The notes under the pieces: model-generated | The model's database searches: none | Told to the model about the DNA's origin: nothing | What the model saw: the letters and a program-made list of their open reading frames with translations, nothing else | In this document: in pieces, positions 1-7,185 of the stretch | Position numbering within the stretch: position 1 is the stretch's first letter | Layout of the letters: each line of letters opens with the position of its first letter | Source: Gemmatimonadota bacterium | Lineage (GTDB): Bacteria; Gemmatimonadota; Gemmatimonadetes; Gemmatimonadales; GWC2-71-9 | Direction of reading: 5' to 3' | DNA: 26,174 bases | NCBI GenBank assembly: GCA_017889745.1 | Contig: JAGGAG010000015.1 | Span: forward strand, 1-26,174 | Translations under genes and position numbers: made by a program

Positions 1-310
1 CCCTCCCGCTATCCGCAGGCAGCAACCGGTACAGGTGCTCCCCCTTCCTGATCATCCCGAAGCTCTCCCGCGCCACCCGTTCCTGCACCCGCCGGTCCTT
101 CTGCAGCGCCTTCGCCACCCGGGTCAGCGAGTCCACGGTCTGCTGCAGTTCCGCCACCCGCTGTTGTTCCTCCCGCTCCAGCCGCCGGATCTTGATCCAG
201 TCGAAGGTGTTGTACTCGCCCCCCATGAGGAGGAACACGAACGCGCTCGCCCCCACCACCCACGCCAGTCGCCGGCTCTTCCCGTTCGGCTGTTTCGCGG
301 GACCGGTCAC
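1..310 (-). CDS. ftsB: FtsB/DivIC-like septum formation initiator (3' end cut by window)
   Basis: This is a small bitopic divisome protein; in the family it links FtsL and FtsQ at the septum. The visible 103 residues have a basic N-terminus, one membrane segment (about residues 14-31), a charged coiled coil (about 38-75, rich in E, Q, R and L), and then the family signature around ARESFGMIRKGEHLYRLLP (82-98). The start is a GTG at 310-308 that shares the tetranucleotide GTGA with the enolase stop, so the two genes are translationally coupled. An eno-ftsB order is also common in Gammaproteobacteria. No stop codon is reached before the window edge, so only the last few residues should be missing. 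DivIC and FtsL-like proteins share this architecture; the conserved motif favours FtsB/DivIC. Confidence 0.85.
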   Translation of the reverse strand, partial: MTGPAKQPNGKSRRLAWVVGASAFVFLLMGGEYNTFDWIKIRRLEREEQQRVAELQQTVDSLTRVAKALQKDRRVQERVARESFGMIRKGEHLYRLLPADSGR

Positions 311-1587
311 AGGTGGTACAGGTCTCGCCCCGGATAGTGGGCGAGCTCGCCCAATTCCTCGGCGATCCGGAGCAGCTGGTTGTACTTCGCCGTGCGATCG
401 GTGCGGCTGGCGCTGCCGGTCTTGATCTGCCCCGCGCCCGTGGCCACCGCGAGATCGGCAATGAACGTGTCCTCGGTCTCGCCCGACCGGTGCGAGATGA
501 TGGTCCCGTACTTGTTCCCCTTCGCGAGCTCGATGCATTGCAGCGTCTCGGTGAGCGTGCCGATCTGGTTCACCTTCACCAGGATCGCATTCGCCACACC
601 CGACTCGATGCCCTTGCCCAGCAGGTCCACGTTGGTGCAGAAGACGTCGTCGCCCACCAGCTGCACCCGCTCGTCGAGCCGCTCGGTGAGGAGCGCCCAC
701 CCCTCCCAGTCGCCCTCGGCGAGGCCGTCCTCGATCGAGACGATCGGGTAGCGCTCGCACCACTTTGCGTACAGCTCCACCATCTCGGCGGCGGGGCGGC
801 GGCTGCCATCGCCCTTCTTGAAGACGTACTCGCCGTCCTGGTACAGCTCGGACGCGGCCACATCGAGCGCGATGCCGACATCCTGGCCCGGCTGGAAGCC
901 GGCCGACTGGATCGCCTGCATCACCACGTCGAGCGCCGCCTCGTTCGACGGCAGCATCGGCGCGAATCCGCCCTCGTCCCCCACGGCGGTGGAGAGGCCC
1001 ATCTTGCTCAGCACCTTCTTGAGCGCGTGGAACACCTCCACCCCCATCCGCAACCCGTCGGCGAACGTGTCGGCGCCGATCGGCACCACCATGAACTCCT
1101 GCGCATCCACGTTGTTCGACGCGTGCGCGCCGCCGTTGAGGATGTTCATCATCGGCACGGGCATGACGCGCGCCATCGGGCCGCCGAGATAGCGATACAG
1201 CGGCAGCCCGCAGTCGGAAGCCGCCGCCCGGGCCACGGCGAGCGACACCGCGAGGATGGCATTGGCGCCCAGGTTGCCCTTGTTGGGCGTGCCGTCGGCG
1301 TCCATCATCTCCGCGTCGACCGCGATCTGTTCCGTCGCATCGAGGCCCTCGAGCCGCGGCCCGAGCACCTCGTTCACGTTCTTGACCGCCTGCAGGACAC
1401 CCTTGCCGCCGTATCGCTCGGCGTCACCGTCGCGCAGCTCGGCCGCCTCGTTCTCGCCGGTTGAGGCGCCGCTTGGCACCGCCGCGCGCCCCTGCGCGCC
1501 GCTGGACAGGACGACCTCCGCCTCGACGGTGGGGTTGCCCCGGCTGTCGAGGATCTCGCGGCCGTGAACTTCGATGATCGTGGACAT
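307..1587 (-). CDS. eno: Enolase (phosphopyruvate hydratase)
   Basis: Enolase interconverts 2-phosphoglycerate and phosphoenolpyruvate in glycolysis and gluconeogenesis; it is cytosolic. The protein is 426 residues, full family length. The N-terminal capping domain carries the SRGNPT motif (15-20). The barrel has the NGGAHASNN loop with His155, Glu164, Glu205 in GDEGGF, the metal ligands Asp242, Glu286 and Asp313, then Lys338, His366 in the SHRSGETED loop, and Lys389 in QIKTGSASR. Every catalytic and magnesium-binding position is present. The ATG at 1587-1585 gives the conserved MSTIIEVHGREILDSRG start. No strong Shine-Dalgarno site is visible. It lies 66 bases downstream of plsC and overlaps ftsB by four bases. 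Confidence 0.98.
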   Translation of the reverse strand: MSTIIEVHGREILDSRGNPTVEAEVVLSSGAQGRAAVPSGASTGENEAAELRDGDAERYGGKGVLQAVKNVNEVLGPRLEGLDATEQIAVDAEMMDADGTPNKGNLGANAILAVSLAVARAAASDCGLPLYRYLGGPMARVMPVPMMNILNGGAHASNNVDAQEFMVVPIGADTFADGLRMGVEVFHALKKVLSKMGLSTAVGDEGGFAPMLPSNEAALDVVMQAIQSAGFQPGQDVGIALDVAASELYQDGEYVFKKGDGSRRPAAEMVELYAKWCERYPIVSIEDGLAEGDWEGWALLTERLDERVQLVGDDVFCTNVDLLGKGIESGVANAILVKVNQIGTLTETLQCIELAKGNKYGTIISHRSGETEDTFIADLAVATGAGQIKTGSASRTDRTAKYNQLLRIAEELGELAHYPGRDLYHL

Positions 1588-1653
1588 CCGGATCCAGTGA
1601 AGAAGTGATGGGGCTAACGTAACCGGGGAATGGCGTACAGGGAACGTGTCCGG

Positions 1654-2364
1654 TCAGCCGGCAGCCAGCGCGCTCATGGCCTGCCAGCAACGCTCCCGCA
1701 ACGCATCGCGATCTTCATAGTTGAGCCCCGTGGTCGGGATCGCCTCACCGATGCGGACCTCGACCGTGCCCGGTCGCGGGGCAAGCTCGCCCGGACGCAT
1801 CAGCGGGCGGGTGCCGGCGAGGTACACCGGCACGCAGGGCACCTGCAGGTTGATGGCGAGGACGAAGGCCCCCTTCTTGAACGGCTGCAGCCGGCCGTCG
1901 CGGCTGCGCGTGCCCTCCACGAAGATCGCGGCCGACACGCCATCCTTCAGGATGCGCGTCGCCTCGCTGAACGCATCCATCGCGGCATCGCGGTTGCTGC
2001 GGTCCACGGGAATCTGCCCGCTGAGCTTGAGCGCCGTGCCGAACACCGGCACATGGAACAGCGAGCGCTTCGCGACGAAGCGCACCGAGCCCGGGAGGGC
2101 CTCGAGCAATGCCCCCGGGTCCACCGCGGACACGTGGTTGGCGCAGTAGACGCACGTGCCGAGTCCCTCCACGTGTTCGCCCCCGCGTACGCGCACCTCG
2201 ATCCTCGCGGCCCGGAGGAGGCCGCGCACCCAGTCGCGCGGTACCTGCTCGTAGATGCTGCCGGGTCCGGGCGGGACTCCGCGGAGCCAGGCGAATACGA
2301 GTCCGCACGTGGACCACGTGGTCCGCCCCACCAGTCCGGCGATGAACACCAGGCTGCGGATCAT
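1654..2364 (-). CDS. plsC: 1-acyl-sn-glycerol-3-phosphate acyltransferase
   Basis: This LPLAT-family enzyme transfers an acyl chain to lysophosphatidic acid to make phosphatidic acid, at the inner face of the cytoplasmic membrane. It has 236 residues, typical for PlsC. A hydrophobic N-terminal segment (about 4-30) probably anchors it. The catalytic NHxxxxD motif is NHVSAVD (76-82), and motif III is the VEGTRSRDG stretch (149-157), followed by the conserved F-K-K-G-A-F. The VPCVPVYLAG stretch near residue 175 matches motif IV. The ATG overlaps the thiL stop (ATGA at 2364-2361), so it is the last gene of a coupled nnr, propeller, thiL, plsC group. The acyl-donor specificity (acyl-ACP or acyl-CoA) cannot be read from sequence. 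Confidence 0.94.
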   Translation of the reverse strand: MIRSLVFIAGLVGRTTWSTCGLVFAWLRGVPPGPGSIYEQVPRDWVRGLLRAARIEVRVRGGEHVEGLGTCVYCANHVSAVDPGALLEALPGSVRFVAKRSLFHVPVFGTALKLSGQIPVDRSNRDAAMDAFSEATRILKDGVSAAIFVEGTRSRDGRLQPFKKGAFVLAINLQVPCVPVYLAGTRPLMRPGELAPRPGTVEVRIGEAIPTTGLNYEDRDALRERCWQAMSALAAG

Positions 2365-3326
2365 CGAAAGTGGTCGTACCCGGCGATCGAGATCTCCTGC
2401 CCATCCAGGTGCAGCCGCACACCCTCGCCGGCATGCACGCTGCCAATCAGCGTAAACGGCACGCGCAGCTCCGCCGCCGCTTGCTTGAGCTTCGCGGCCG
2501 AGCGCGGCGGCAGCGTCGCCAGGAGTTCATAGTCCTCACCACCCTCGGCGGCGAACACGGCAGGCGACACCTGCAGCGCCGACGCCGCCTCCGTTACCCC
2601 TGCACCAATGGGCAGCTTCGCGAGATCGATGTCGAGCGCCACGCCGGACGCCGCCGCGAGGTGGCGCGCGTCGCCCGCGAGGCCATCGCTCAAGTCGAGC
2701 ATCGCCGTGGCGCCCACGTCGGCCAGGAACCGCCCCGCCGCGATGCGCGGCAGCGGTCGCGCAAACGCGATCCGGGCGGTGGGGCGTGGCTCCCGGCCGG
2801 AGTCCCAGGCGGCGAGCGCCGCACGCGCGCTGCCGAGCGTACCGGTCACCCAGACCCCGTCGCCCGCATTCGCTCCGTGCCGCGTGACCGCGCGGGGCGC
2901 GCGCCCTACGACCGTCACCGTGACCGACAGCGAGGTGCCCCGCGTGAGGTCACCACCCAGCACCTTGCCACCCACCTCGCTCACGCACGCGCCGACGCCG
3001 CTCATGATCGCCGTTGCCATCGCATCGGTGACGTCCCCCGGCAGCGTCAGTGCCGCGAGGAGCCCGATCACTTCGGCGCCCTCGGCCGCGAGGTCGGAGA
3101 GCGCCGATGCCGCGGCGCGCCAGCCGATCTCCTCCGGCGTGAGCCAGTCGCGGCGGAAGTGCGTGCCCTCGAGGCTCGTGTCGGTACTCAGCGCCATCAT
3201 GTCGCCGTTGTCGAGCGGGATCAGCGCGCAGTCGTCCCCCAGCGCCGCGGCCCTGGCGCCGAGCGTGGCCTCGATGGCGCGGATGCGGTCGAACTCGCGG
3301 CCCGGACCGAGCGGCAGGTGTGTCAC
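2361..3326 (-). CDS. thiL: Thiamine-monophosphate kinase
   Basis: ThiL phosphorylates thiamine monophosphate to the cofactor thiamine diphosphate. The protein is 321 residues, normal length. Family motifs in order: LGDDCA (29-34), STDTSLEGTHF (47-57), a SDLAAEGA segment (77-84), GGDLTRG (124-130), DLSDGLAGD (211-219) and EGGEDYELL (261-269). The SDLA segment has Ala where many homologues have Asn just before Ser-Asp. The chosen start is GTG at 3326-3324, giving VTHLPLGPGREFDRI; it forms a GTGA overlap with the stop of the upstream propeller gene. Longer in-frame starts would run into that gene. The stop overlaps plsC. No TPP riboswitch is possible here because the gene is internal to a coupled operon. 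Confidence 0.96.
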   Translation of the reverse strand: MTHLPLGPGREFDRIRAIEATLGARAAALGDDCALIPLDNGDMMALSTDTSLEGTHFRRDWLTPEEIGWRAAASALSDLAAEGAEVIGLLAALTLPGDVTDAMATAIMSGVGACVSEVGGKVLGGDLTRGTSLSVTVTVVGRAPRAVTRHGANAGDGVWVTGTLGSARAALAAWDSGREPRPTARIAFARPLPRIAAGRFLADVGATAMLDLSDGLAGDARHLAAASGVALDIDLAKLPIGAGVTEAASALQVSPAVFAAEGGEDYELLATLPPRSAAKLKQAAAELRVPFTLIGSVHAGEGVRLHLDGQEISIAGYDHFR

Positions 3327-4891
3327 GGCATGATCGCGTCGATGCGCCAGCGTACCAGCCCGCGATCGGTCGCCTCCCACAGGTAGCCGTCCTCTACGAT
3401 GAGGTCGCGGATCACCCCCGGATGCTCGGCGCCCAGCAGCGGCCGCTGGGGCGGCGTGCGCAGTCCGGCATAGGCCAGCCCCCGTTCACCGGCAACGAAG
3501 AACCCGTCCTCGAACAGCGTGAACACGCGCAGGCGGCCGAGGATGGAGGAGAGCATCGGGCCAAGGGTCCACTCGTCGGTGGCCGGCATGCGCCACAGCA
3601 GCTGGTCGGTCGTGAGCGCCACGAGCGTGTCGCCCAGCCAGGCGATCGCCACCACGGCGCCCCGCAACGATGCGGAGGCCGCGAGCCCTGGCGTGCGCCC
3701 CGGCAGCTTCGCCTCCGGAGGCAGCAGGAGCAGCCCGCTGGGCGTGCCGATCCAGATGCTGTCGCCCTCCGTCTCCAGCGCGAGCACCGGCTCGAGGAAG
3801 GTTGGTGCGAGCCGCACCACCGTCAGTGTGTCGGTGATGCGCGAGAGGCCGCGCGCCGTGCCCACCAGCACGGTGCCGCGCCGCCCGATCACCGTGTTCG
3901 TGCGGGGATCCGGCATCGAGCCCCCCGCCCCGAAGAAGTGCGTGCGGCCCGACGCCACCTCGAGTTGCGTCACGCCCGCGTCCGTCGCGAGGAAGAGGCT
4001 GCGGTTCATGGCCGTCATGCGGCGCACCTGGGTGTATCCCAGTCCCAGCGTCGCACCACCCGCGAGCGTTGTCGAGGTGACGAGGTCGGACGTCAGGTAG
4101 GTCACCGCGGCGTCGATGCGGTCCGTGCGATCGGTGGCGACCCAGACGCCGCCGGGCGACGAGTACAGCGCGCCCACCTTGTCACCGGTCAGGCCGAACG
4201 ACTGGCGCTCCGGCGTCGCGTCACCCGGACGGATGAACAGCAGCCCCGATCCCGACGTGCCGAGATACCAGCCCAGGCCATCGGGCGACGGCGCGGCACA
4301 GGTGAACGTCGTCGAACGCCCGCGCGCATCGCGCAGCGTGTATGCCACGTTGGAGCGGAGCGATGGGTTGGCCGCCAGCGCATCCTGCACCGTGGCCGGC
4401 CGCAGCGGCCGGGCCGGCGGCCCGGAGGGAACCGCGACCTGCGACCCGCTCGCCACCCGGTACCAGCCCGCGCTCGTGCTGATGCGGATGCCGCCGGCCG
4501 GATCGGCCTCGTCGATCGCCATTGCCCGCACGTTGCCGGGCACACTGCCGCTCGACCAGAGCTGCAGTGCCGGCTGGAAGTTGAGCCAGGCATTCGACGT
4601 CACCATCCAGAGGGACTGGTCGATCGGGTCCACCTGCGCCATGAAGACCCGATCGAGCATCCCCGGGTCGGGAGGGCTGTACGGCCCCTCCCACCGCTGC
4701 TCGAGCGGCCGGTTCATCATGATGCCGAGCGCGCCGACCACGTACAACCGGTCGAGCCCCGACGCGACGGCGCGCACGAAGCTGAAGTCACCCACCACCA
4801 CCCGGTCGGCGGGCGCCCAGTCGCGCGCACGCTGCGCCTGCAGCCGGCCGGTGACGACGAGCAGCATCGCCACCGTGCACCCGATCTTCAA
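3323..4891 (-). CDS. Secreted beta-propeller protein with Reg_prop-like blades
   Basis: The function is unknown. The 522-residue product has a cleavable signal peptide (MKIGCTVAMLLVVTGRLQA, then Gln) and no further membrane segments. The rest is built of short, degenerate blade motifs of the form [hydrophobic]-W/L-x-G/A-T-x-x-G-L, for example GWYLGTSGSGLLFI, GVWVATDRTD, LFLATDAGVTQL, VLVGTARGLSRI, IWIGTPSGLLLL, FFVAGERGLAYA and LWEATDRGLVRW. About ten such units are visible. This resembles the two-component-regulator propeller (Reg_prop) or YVTN type, but no kinase or DNA-binding domain follows. The start chosen is TTG at 4891-4889: it overlaps the nnr stop (TTGA) and gives a clean signal peptide. 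The next ATG at 8 codons in would remove the charged n-region. The stop overlaps thiL. Function cannot be inferred from the neighbours. Confidence 0.8.
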   Translation of the reverse strand: MKIGCTVAMLLVVTGRLQAQRARDWAPADRVVVGDFSFVRAVASGLDRLYVVGALGIMMNRPLEQRWEGPYSPPDPGMLDRVFMAQVDPIDQSLWMVTSNAWLNFQPALQLWSSGSVPGNVRAMAIDEADPAGGIRISTSAGWYRVASGSQVAVPSGPPARPLRPATVQDALAANPSLRSNVAYTLRDARGRSTTFTCAAPSPDGLGWYLGTSGSGLLFIRPGDATPERQSFGLTGDKVGALYSSPGGVWVATDRTDRIDAAVTYLTSDLVTSTTLAGGATLGLGYTQVRRMTAMNRSLFLATDAGVTQLEVASGRTHFFGAGGSMPDPRTNTVIGRRGTVLVGTARGLSRITDTLTVVRLAPTFLEPVLALETEGDSIWIGTPSGLLLLPPEAKLPGRTPGLAASASLRGAVVAIAWLGDTLVALTTDQLLWRMPATDEWTLGPMLSSILGRLRVFTLFEDGFFVAGERGLAYAGLRTPPQRPLLGAEHPGVIRDLIVEDGYLWEATDRGLVRWRIDAIMP

Positions 4892-6441
4892 ACGAGTCTC
4901 GGCTTGGGCAGCCGGTGGAGCACCGGTGCTTCGGCGGTGCTGCCGGTGCGAAGCATCACGTCCCATTCGCGCCAGAGGTCGGGCAGCGCCGCGATCACAT
5001 CCATCGGCCGCATCGCGCGGGCGGTCACCCGTCGTGCCGCGAGGTCGGCCGCACGGCCAAGCGCCTGGGCCGCAACTGCCGCGGCAACCTCGGACTCACT
5101 CTCCCGGGCCAGGAGTGCCCCCAGGATGCCGCTCAGCACGTCGCCACTGCCGCCCGTGGCGAGGCCGGGGTTTCCCGCTGCGATGGTGAGCGACGACTTG
5201 CCTGCCCGGGCGATGGCCGTCGGGACGCCCTTGAGCAGGAGCGTGGCACCCGACTGCTCGGCTGCATGGGCAGCCGCACCCCATGGGTCGGTGTCGCGCT
5301 CCGAGGCCAGGGAGGGAAAGAGTGTCCGGAACTCGCCAGCATGCGGCGTCAGCACGATGGCGCGCTCGGCGCCCAGCGCGGCGAGCTCCGGCACCCGGCC
5401 CTGGAGCACCACCAGCGCATCGGCATCGAGCACCGCGCGCTTCGCGAGGCTGACGCACGCCAGCACGAACGCGCCCTTCCCCTCCCCGCGGCCGAGTCCC
5501 GGACCGATCACGACGGCATCGGCGCGCTCCAGCAGCGCGCGCAGTTCGGCACTCAGGTCGCCGGCGGTCGCATGCACGAGCGTCTGCAGGTCGGGTTCCG
5601 CGGCGCGGATGGCAGCGATCGTCTCGGCCGGCGAGACGACGTGCACGAGGCCGGCGCCCGCGGCGAACGCAGCGCGCCCCGCCAGTCGCGCGGCGCCACT
5701 CATTCCCGTGTCCCCGCCGATCACCACCACACGTCCGCGCTCGCCCTTGTGATCGGACGCGTGCAGCGCCGGCAAGCGCGCCGCCGCAAACGCATCGGTG
5801 ACAAACAACGGCGTACCGGATTCCGCTGGAGGATGCCCGATATCCACCACCACCAGGTTGCCGACTTCGTCGCGTGCCAGCAGGTGGCCGCGGCGGAATC
5901 CGCCGAAGGTGATGGTGACATCCGCGCGGGCAACACCGTGCACCACGCCCGTGCCGAGGTCGAGTCCGGTCGGGCCGTCGATGGCGAGCACAGGAAGCTC
6001 GAGATCGAGCAGGCGCTCGAGCAGCGCAGCCGCCGGTGCGCGCGGAGCGCCGCTGGCGCCGGTGCCGAGGATGGCATCGACCGCGAGCCCCAGGGAGGGC
6101 CACGGGCCGTCAGGCGCCACCTCACGCACCCCCTCCGCGCGCGCGAGCCCGGCCACGTGCTCGGTGAGAGGCGCCTGGGTTCCCGCGAGCGCGGTAACCC
6201 ACACCGGTACGTCCAGGCGGTGCAGCGCGCGCGCCAGTACCCACCCGTCGCCGCCGTTGTGCCCGGTGCCCGCCGCCACGAGCACGCCCTCTCGCGCGGC
6301 ATGCGGGAAGTCGCGAAGCAGCACGGTGGCGGCCGCGCGCCCAGCCGCTTCCATCAGCGTGGCGAGCGCGATGCCGGCCCGCTCGGCGCGGGCATCCCAG
6401 GCAGCGGACTGGACGGGAGAGAGGACGGGGAGGAGGGGCAT
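4888..6441 (-). CDS. nnr: Bifunctional NAD(P)H-hydrate epimerase / ADP-dependent NAD(P)H-hydrate dehydratase
   Basis: This is a metabolite-repair enzyme: the N-terminal half epimerises hydrated NAD(P)H (NAXE/YjeF_N) and the C-terminal half dehydrates the S-form using ADP (NAXD/YjeF_C). It has 517 residues. The epimerase half carries AGTGHNGGDG (57-66; His replaces the usual first Asn), DAILGTG (122-128), AIDGPTGLD (153-161) and a TFGGFRRG stretch. The dehydratase half carries KGERGRVVVIGG (232-243), GPGLGRG (313-319), LDADAL (338-343), TPHAGEF (365-371), LLLKG and the GNPGLATGGSGDVLSG signature with catalytic Asp434. The start is ATG at 6441-6439; longer in-frame starts would read through the repeat upstream. 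The TGA overlaps the propeller start. A repeat hairpin lies just upstream of the gene. Confidence 0.95.
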   Translation of the reverse strand: MPLLPVLSPVQSAAWDARAERAGIALATLMEAAGRAAATVLLRDFPHAAREGVLVAAGTGHNGGDGWVLARALHRLDVPVWVTALAGTQAPLTEHVAGLARAEGVREVAPDGPWPSLGLAVDAILGTGASGAPRAPAAALLERLLDLELPVLAIDGPTGLDLGTGVVHGVARADVTITFGGFRRGHLLARDEVGNLVVVDIGHPPAESGTPLFVTDAFAAARLPALHASDHKGERGRVVVIGGDTGMSGAARLAGRAAFAAGAGLVHVVSPAETIAAIRAAEPDLQTLVHATAGDLSAELRALLERADAVVIGPGLGRGEGKGAFVLACVSLAKRAVLDADALVVLQGRVPELAALGAERAIVLTPHAGEFRTLFPSLASERDTDPWGAAAHAAEQSGATLLLKGVPTAIARAGKSSLTIAAGNPGLATGGSGDVLSGILGALLARESESEVAAAVAAQALGRAADLAARRVTARAMRPMDVIAALPDLWREWDVMLRTGSTAEAPVLHRLPKPRLV

Positions 6442-6447
6442 CGAAAA

Positions 6448-6535
6448 GTGAACGGTAAACGGTAAACGGGGAACGGGAACGGTATGCGAAGCCGGTGCGG
6501 CCTCCCGTTCACTGTTCACCGTTCACTATTCACGC
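6448..6535. repeat. Heptamer repeat arms forming a long inverted repeat
   Basis: Two arrays of a degenerate 7-bp unit face each other. The left arm (6448-6483, plus strand) reads GTGAAC, GGTAAAC, GGTAAAC, GGGGAAC and so on. The right arm (6505-6535) is the reverse complement of the same unit, giving AGTGAAC, GGTGAAC, AGTGAAC when read on the minus strand. Positions 6448-6469 and 6505-6526 are complementary over 22 bases with three mismatches, so the transcript of the minus-strand operon could fold into a long stem with a loop of about 35 bases. It sits between the zinc-ribbon gene and nnr. It has no U-tract, so it is not a classic terminator; it may be an attenuator, an mRNA-stability element or a neutral repeat. 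Confidence 0.8.
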
Positions 6536-6540
6536 TGTTC

Positions 6541-6735
6541 TCACTTGTGGCTCTGCCCGATCACCCGCCCGAACGAGATTTCCCCGTTGTCGATGCGGAG
6601 ATTGAACCCGCAATCCGGGTTGGTGCAGACCCAGGCCTTGTAGGTGATCGGCGCGCCGTCGCGTCCGTAATCGGAGAGGGGGATGAGCCTTCCTGCGTTG
6701 CACTTGAGGCACTCGGGCCAGTCGCGCGTGTCCAT
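6541..6735 (-). CDS. Small zinc-ribbon-like protein
   Basis: This is a 64-residue soluble protein of unknown function. Two cysteine pairs, Cys9-x2-Cys12 (PECLKCNAG) and Cys37-x4-Cys42 (VCTNPDCGF), are spaced as in a zinc ribbon, with about 24 residues between the knuckles. The C-terminal part (NLRIDNGEISFGRVIG) looks like a short beta strand pair. I know of no named family for it. The start is ATG at 6735-6733, preceded by a good GGAGG at 6744-6740; a longer in-frame reading exists but would overlap the upstream gene and lacks this site. It lies 44 bases downstream of the Minf_1886-family gene and is probably co-transcribed with glyA. Zinc binding is an inference from cysteine spacing. Confidence 0.78.
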   Translation of the reverse strand: MDTRDWPECLKCNAGRLIPLSDYGRDGAPITYKAWVCTNPDCGFNLRIDNGEISFGRVIGQSHK

Positions 6736-6779
6736 GGTCCCTCCGATCCTGCCGTGCCTGCCTCCTGACCTGCGCCGCG

Positions 6780-7172
6780 TCAGGCACCGACGCGGCGCAC
6801 ACCCTCCCATGCATACGACTCGTCAAAGGCGGTCTCAAACGCAAAGACGTCGCGAAAATCCTCCTCGCTGTCGCCGGGCAGCGTTACCAGCAGCCCGATC
6901 TCGACCAGGGTGTAGACGATCCGGCCGAAGTCCTCGGTGCGGGTGAGGCCCCAGTGCGCGAGGACCGGCCGGGCGAGCAGTCCGAAGCGCTCGCGCGCCA
7001 GGTCACGGCACGCCCAGGCGAGCTCCGGGCCGCTGATGTGCCGGCGCACCGCCAGGCGCGACTGGACGAACTCGATGCTGGCGAGGACGAAGAGGTAGCC
7101 GCGCTCGTCGAATGCCCCACCCTTCGCCCGGATCCGGGCGAGGATGTCATCGGCGAACTGCAGCTCGGTCAT
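6780..7172 (-). CDS. Minf_1886 family protein (uncharacterised)
   Basis: This 130-residue soluble protein matches what I know of the Minf_1886 family (found in Planctomycetes, Verrucomicrobia and Gemmatimonadota-type genomes). Its order of segments fits: an N-terminal helix (MTELQFADDILARI), a YLFVLASIEFVQSRL helix, HISGPELAWACRDLARERFG, the conserved W-G-L-T-R-T-E-D-F-G-R-I-V stretch (74-86), and a C-terminal acidic segment with EEDFRDVF followed by aromatic residues. No catalytic motif or cysteine pair is present, and its role is not known. The ATG at 7172-7170 is 13 bases after the glyA stop, so the two are almost certainly co-transcribed. Family assignment is from memory of the motif, not from a search. 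Confidence 0.82.
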   Translation of the reverse strand: MTELQFADDILARIRAKGGAFDERGYLFVLASIEFVQSRLAVRRHISGPELAWACRDLARERFGLLARPVLAHWGLTRTEDFGRIVYTLVEIGLLVTLPGDSEEDFRDVFAFETAFDESYAWEGVRRVGA

Positions 7173-7185
7173 CGTCTCGCCCGGG

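Noticed and set aside
9..461. 150-codon minus-strand frame at the left edge
   Set aside because: It is out of frame with both enolase and the FtsB-like gene, which have clear family motifs in the other frames.
3320..5752. Very long plus-strand open frame (810 codons) opposite the propeller and nnr genes
   Set aside because: It is Arg/His/Pro-rich and without family motifs, lies antisense to genes with clear motifs, and is a typical GC-rich shadow frame.
6442..6540. The heptamer arrays considered as a CRISPR or rho-independent terminator
   Set aside because: Units are only 7 bases with no spacers, and there is no T-rich tract after the stem.
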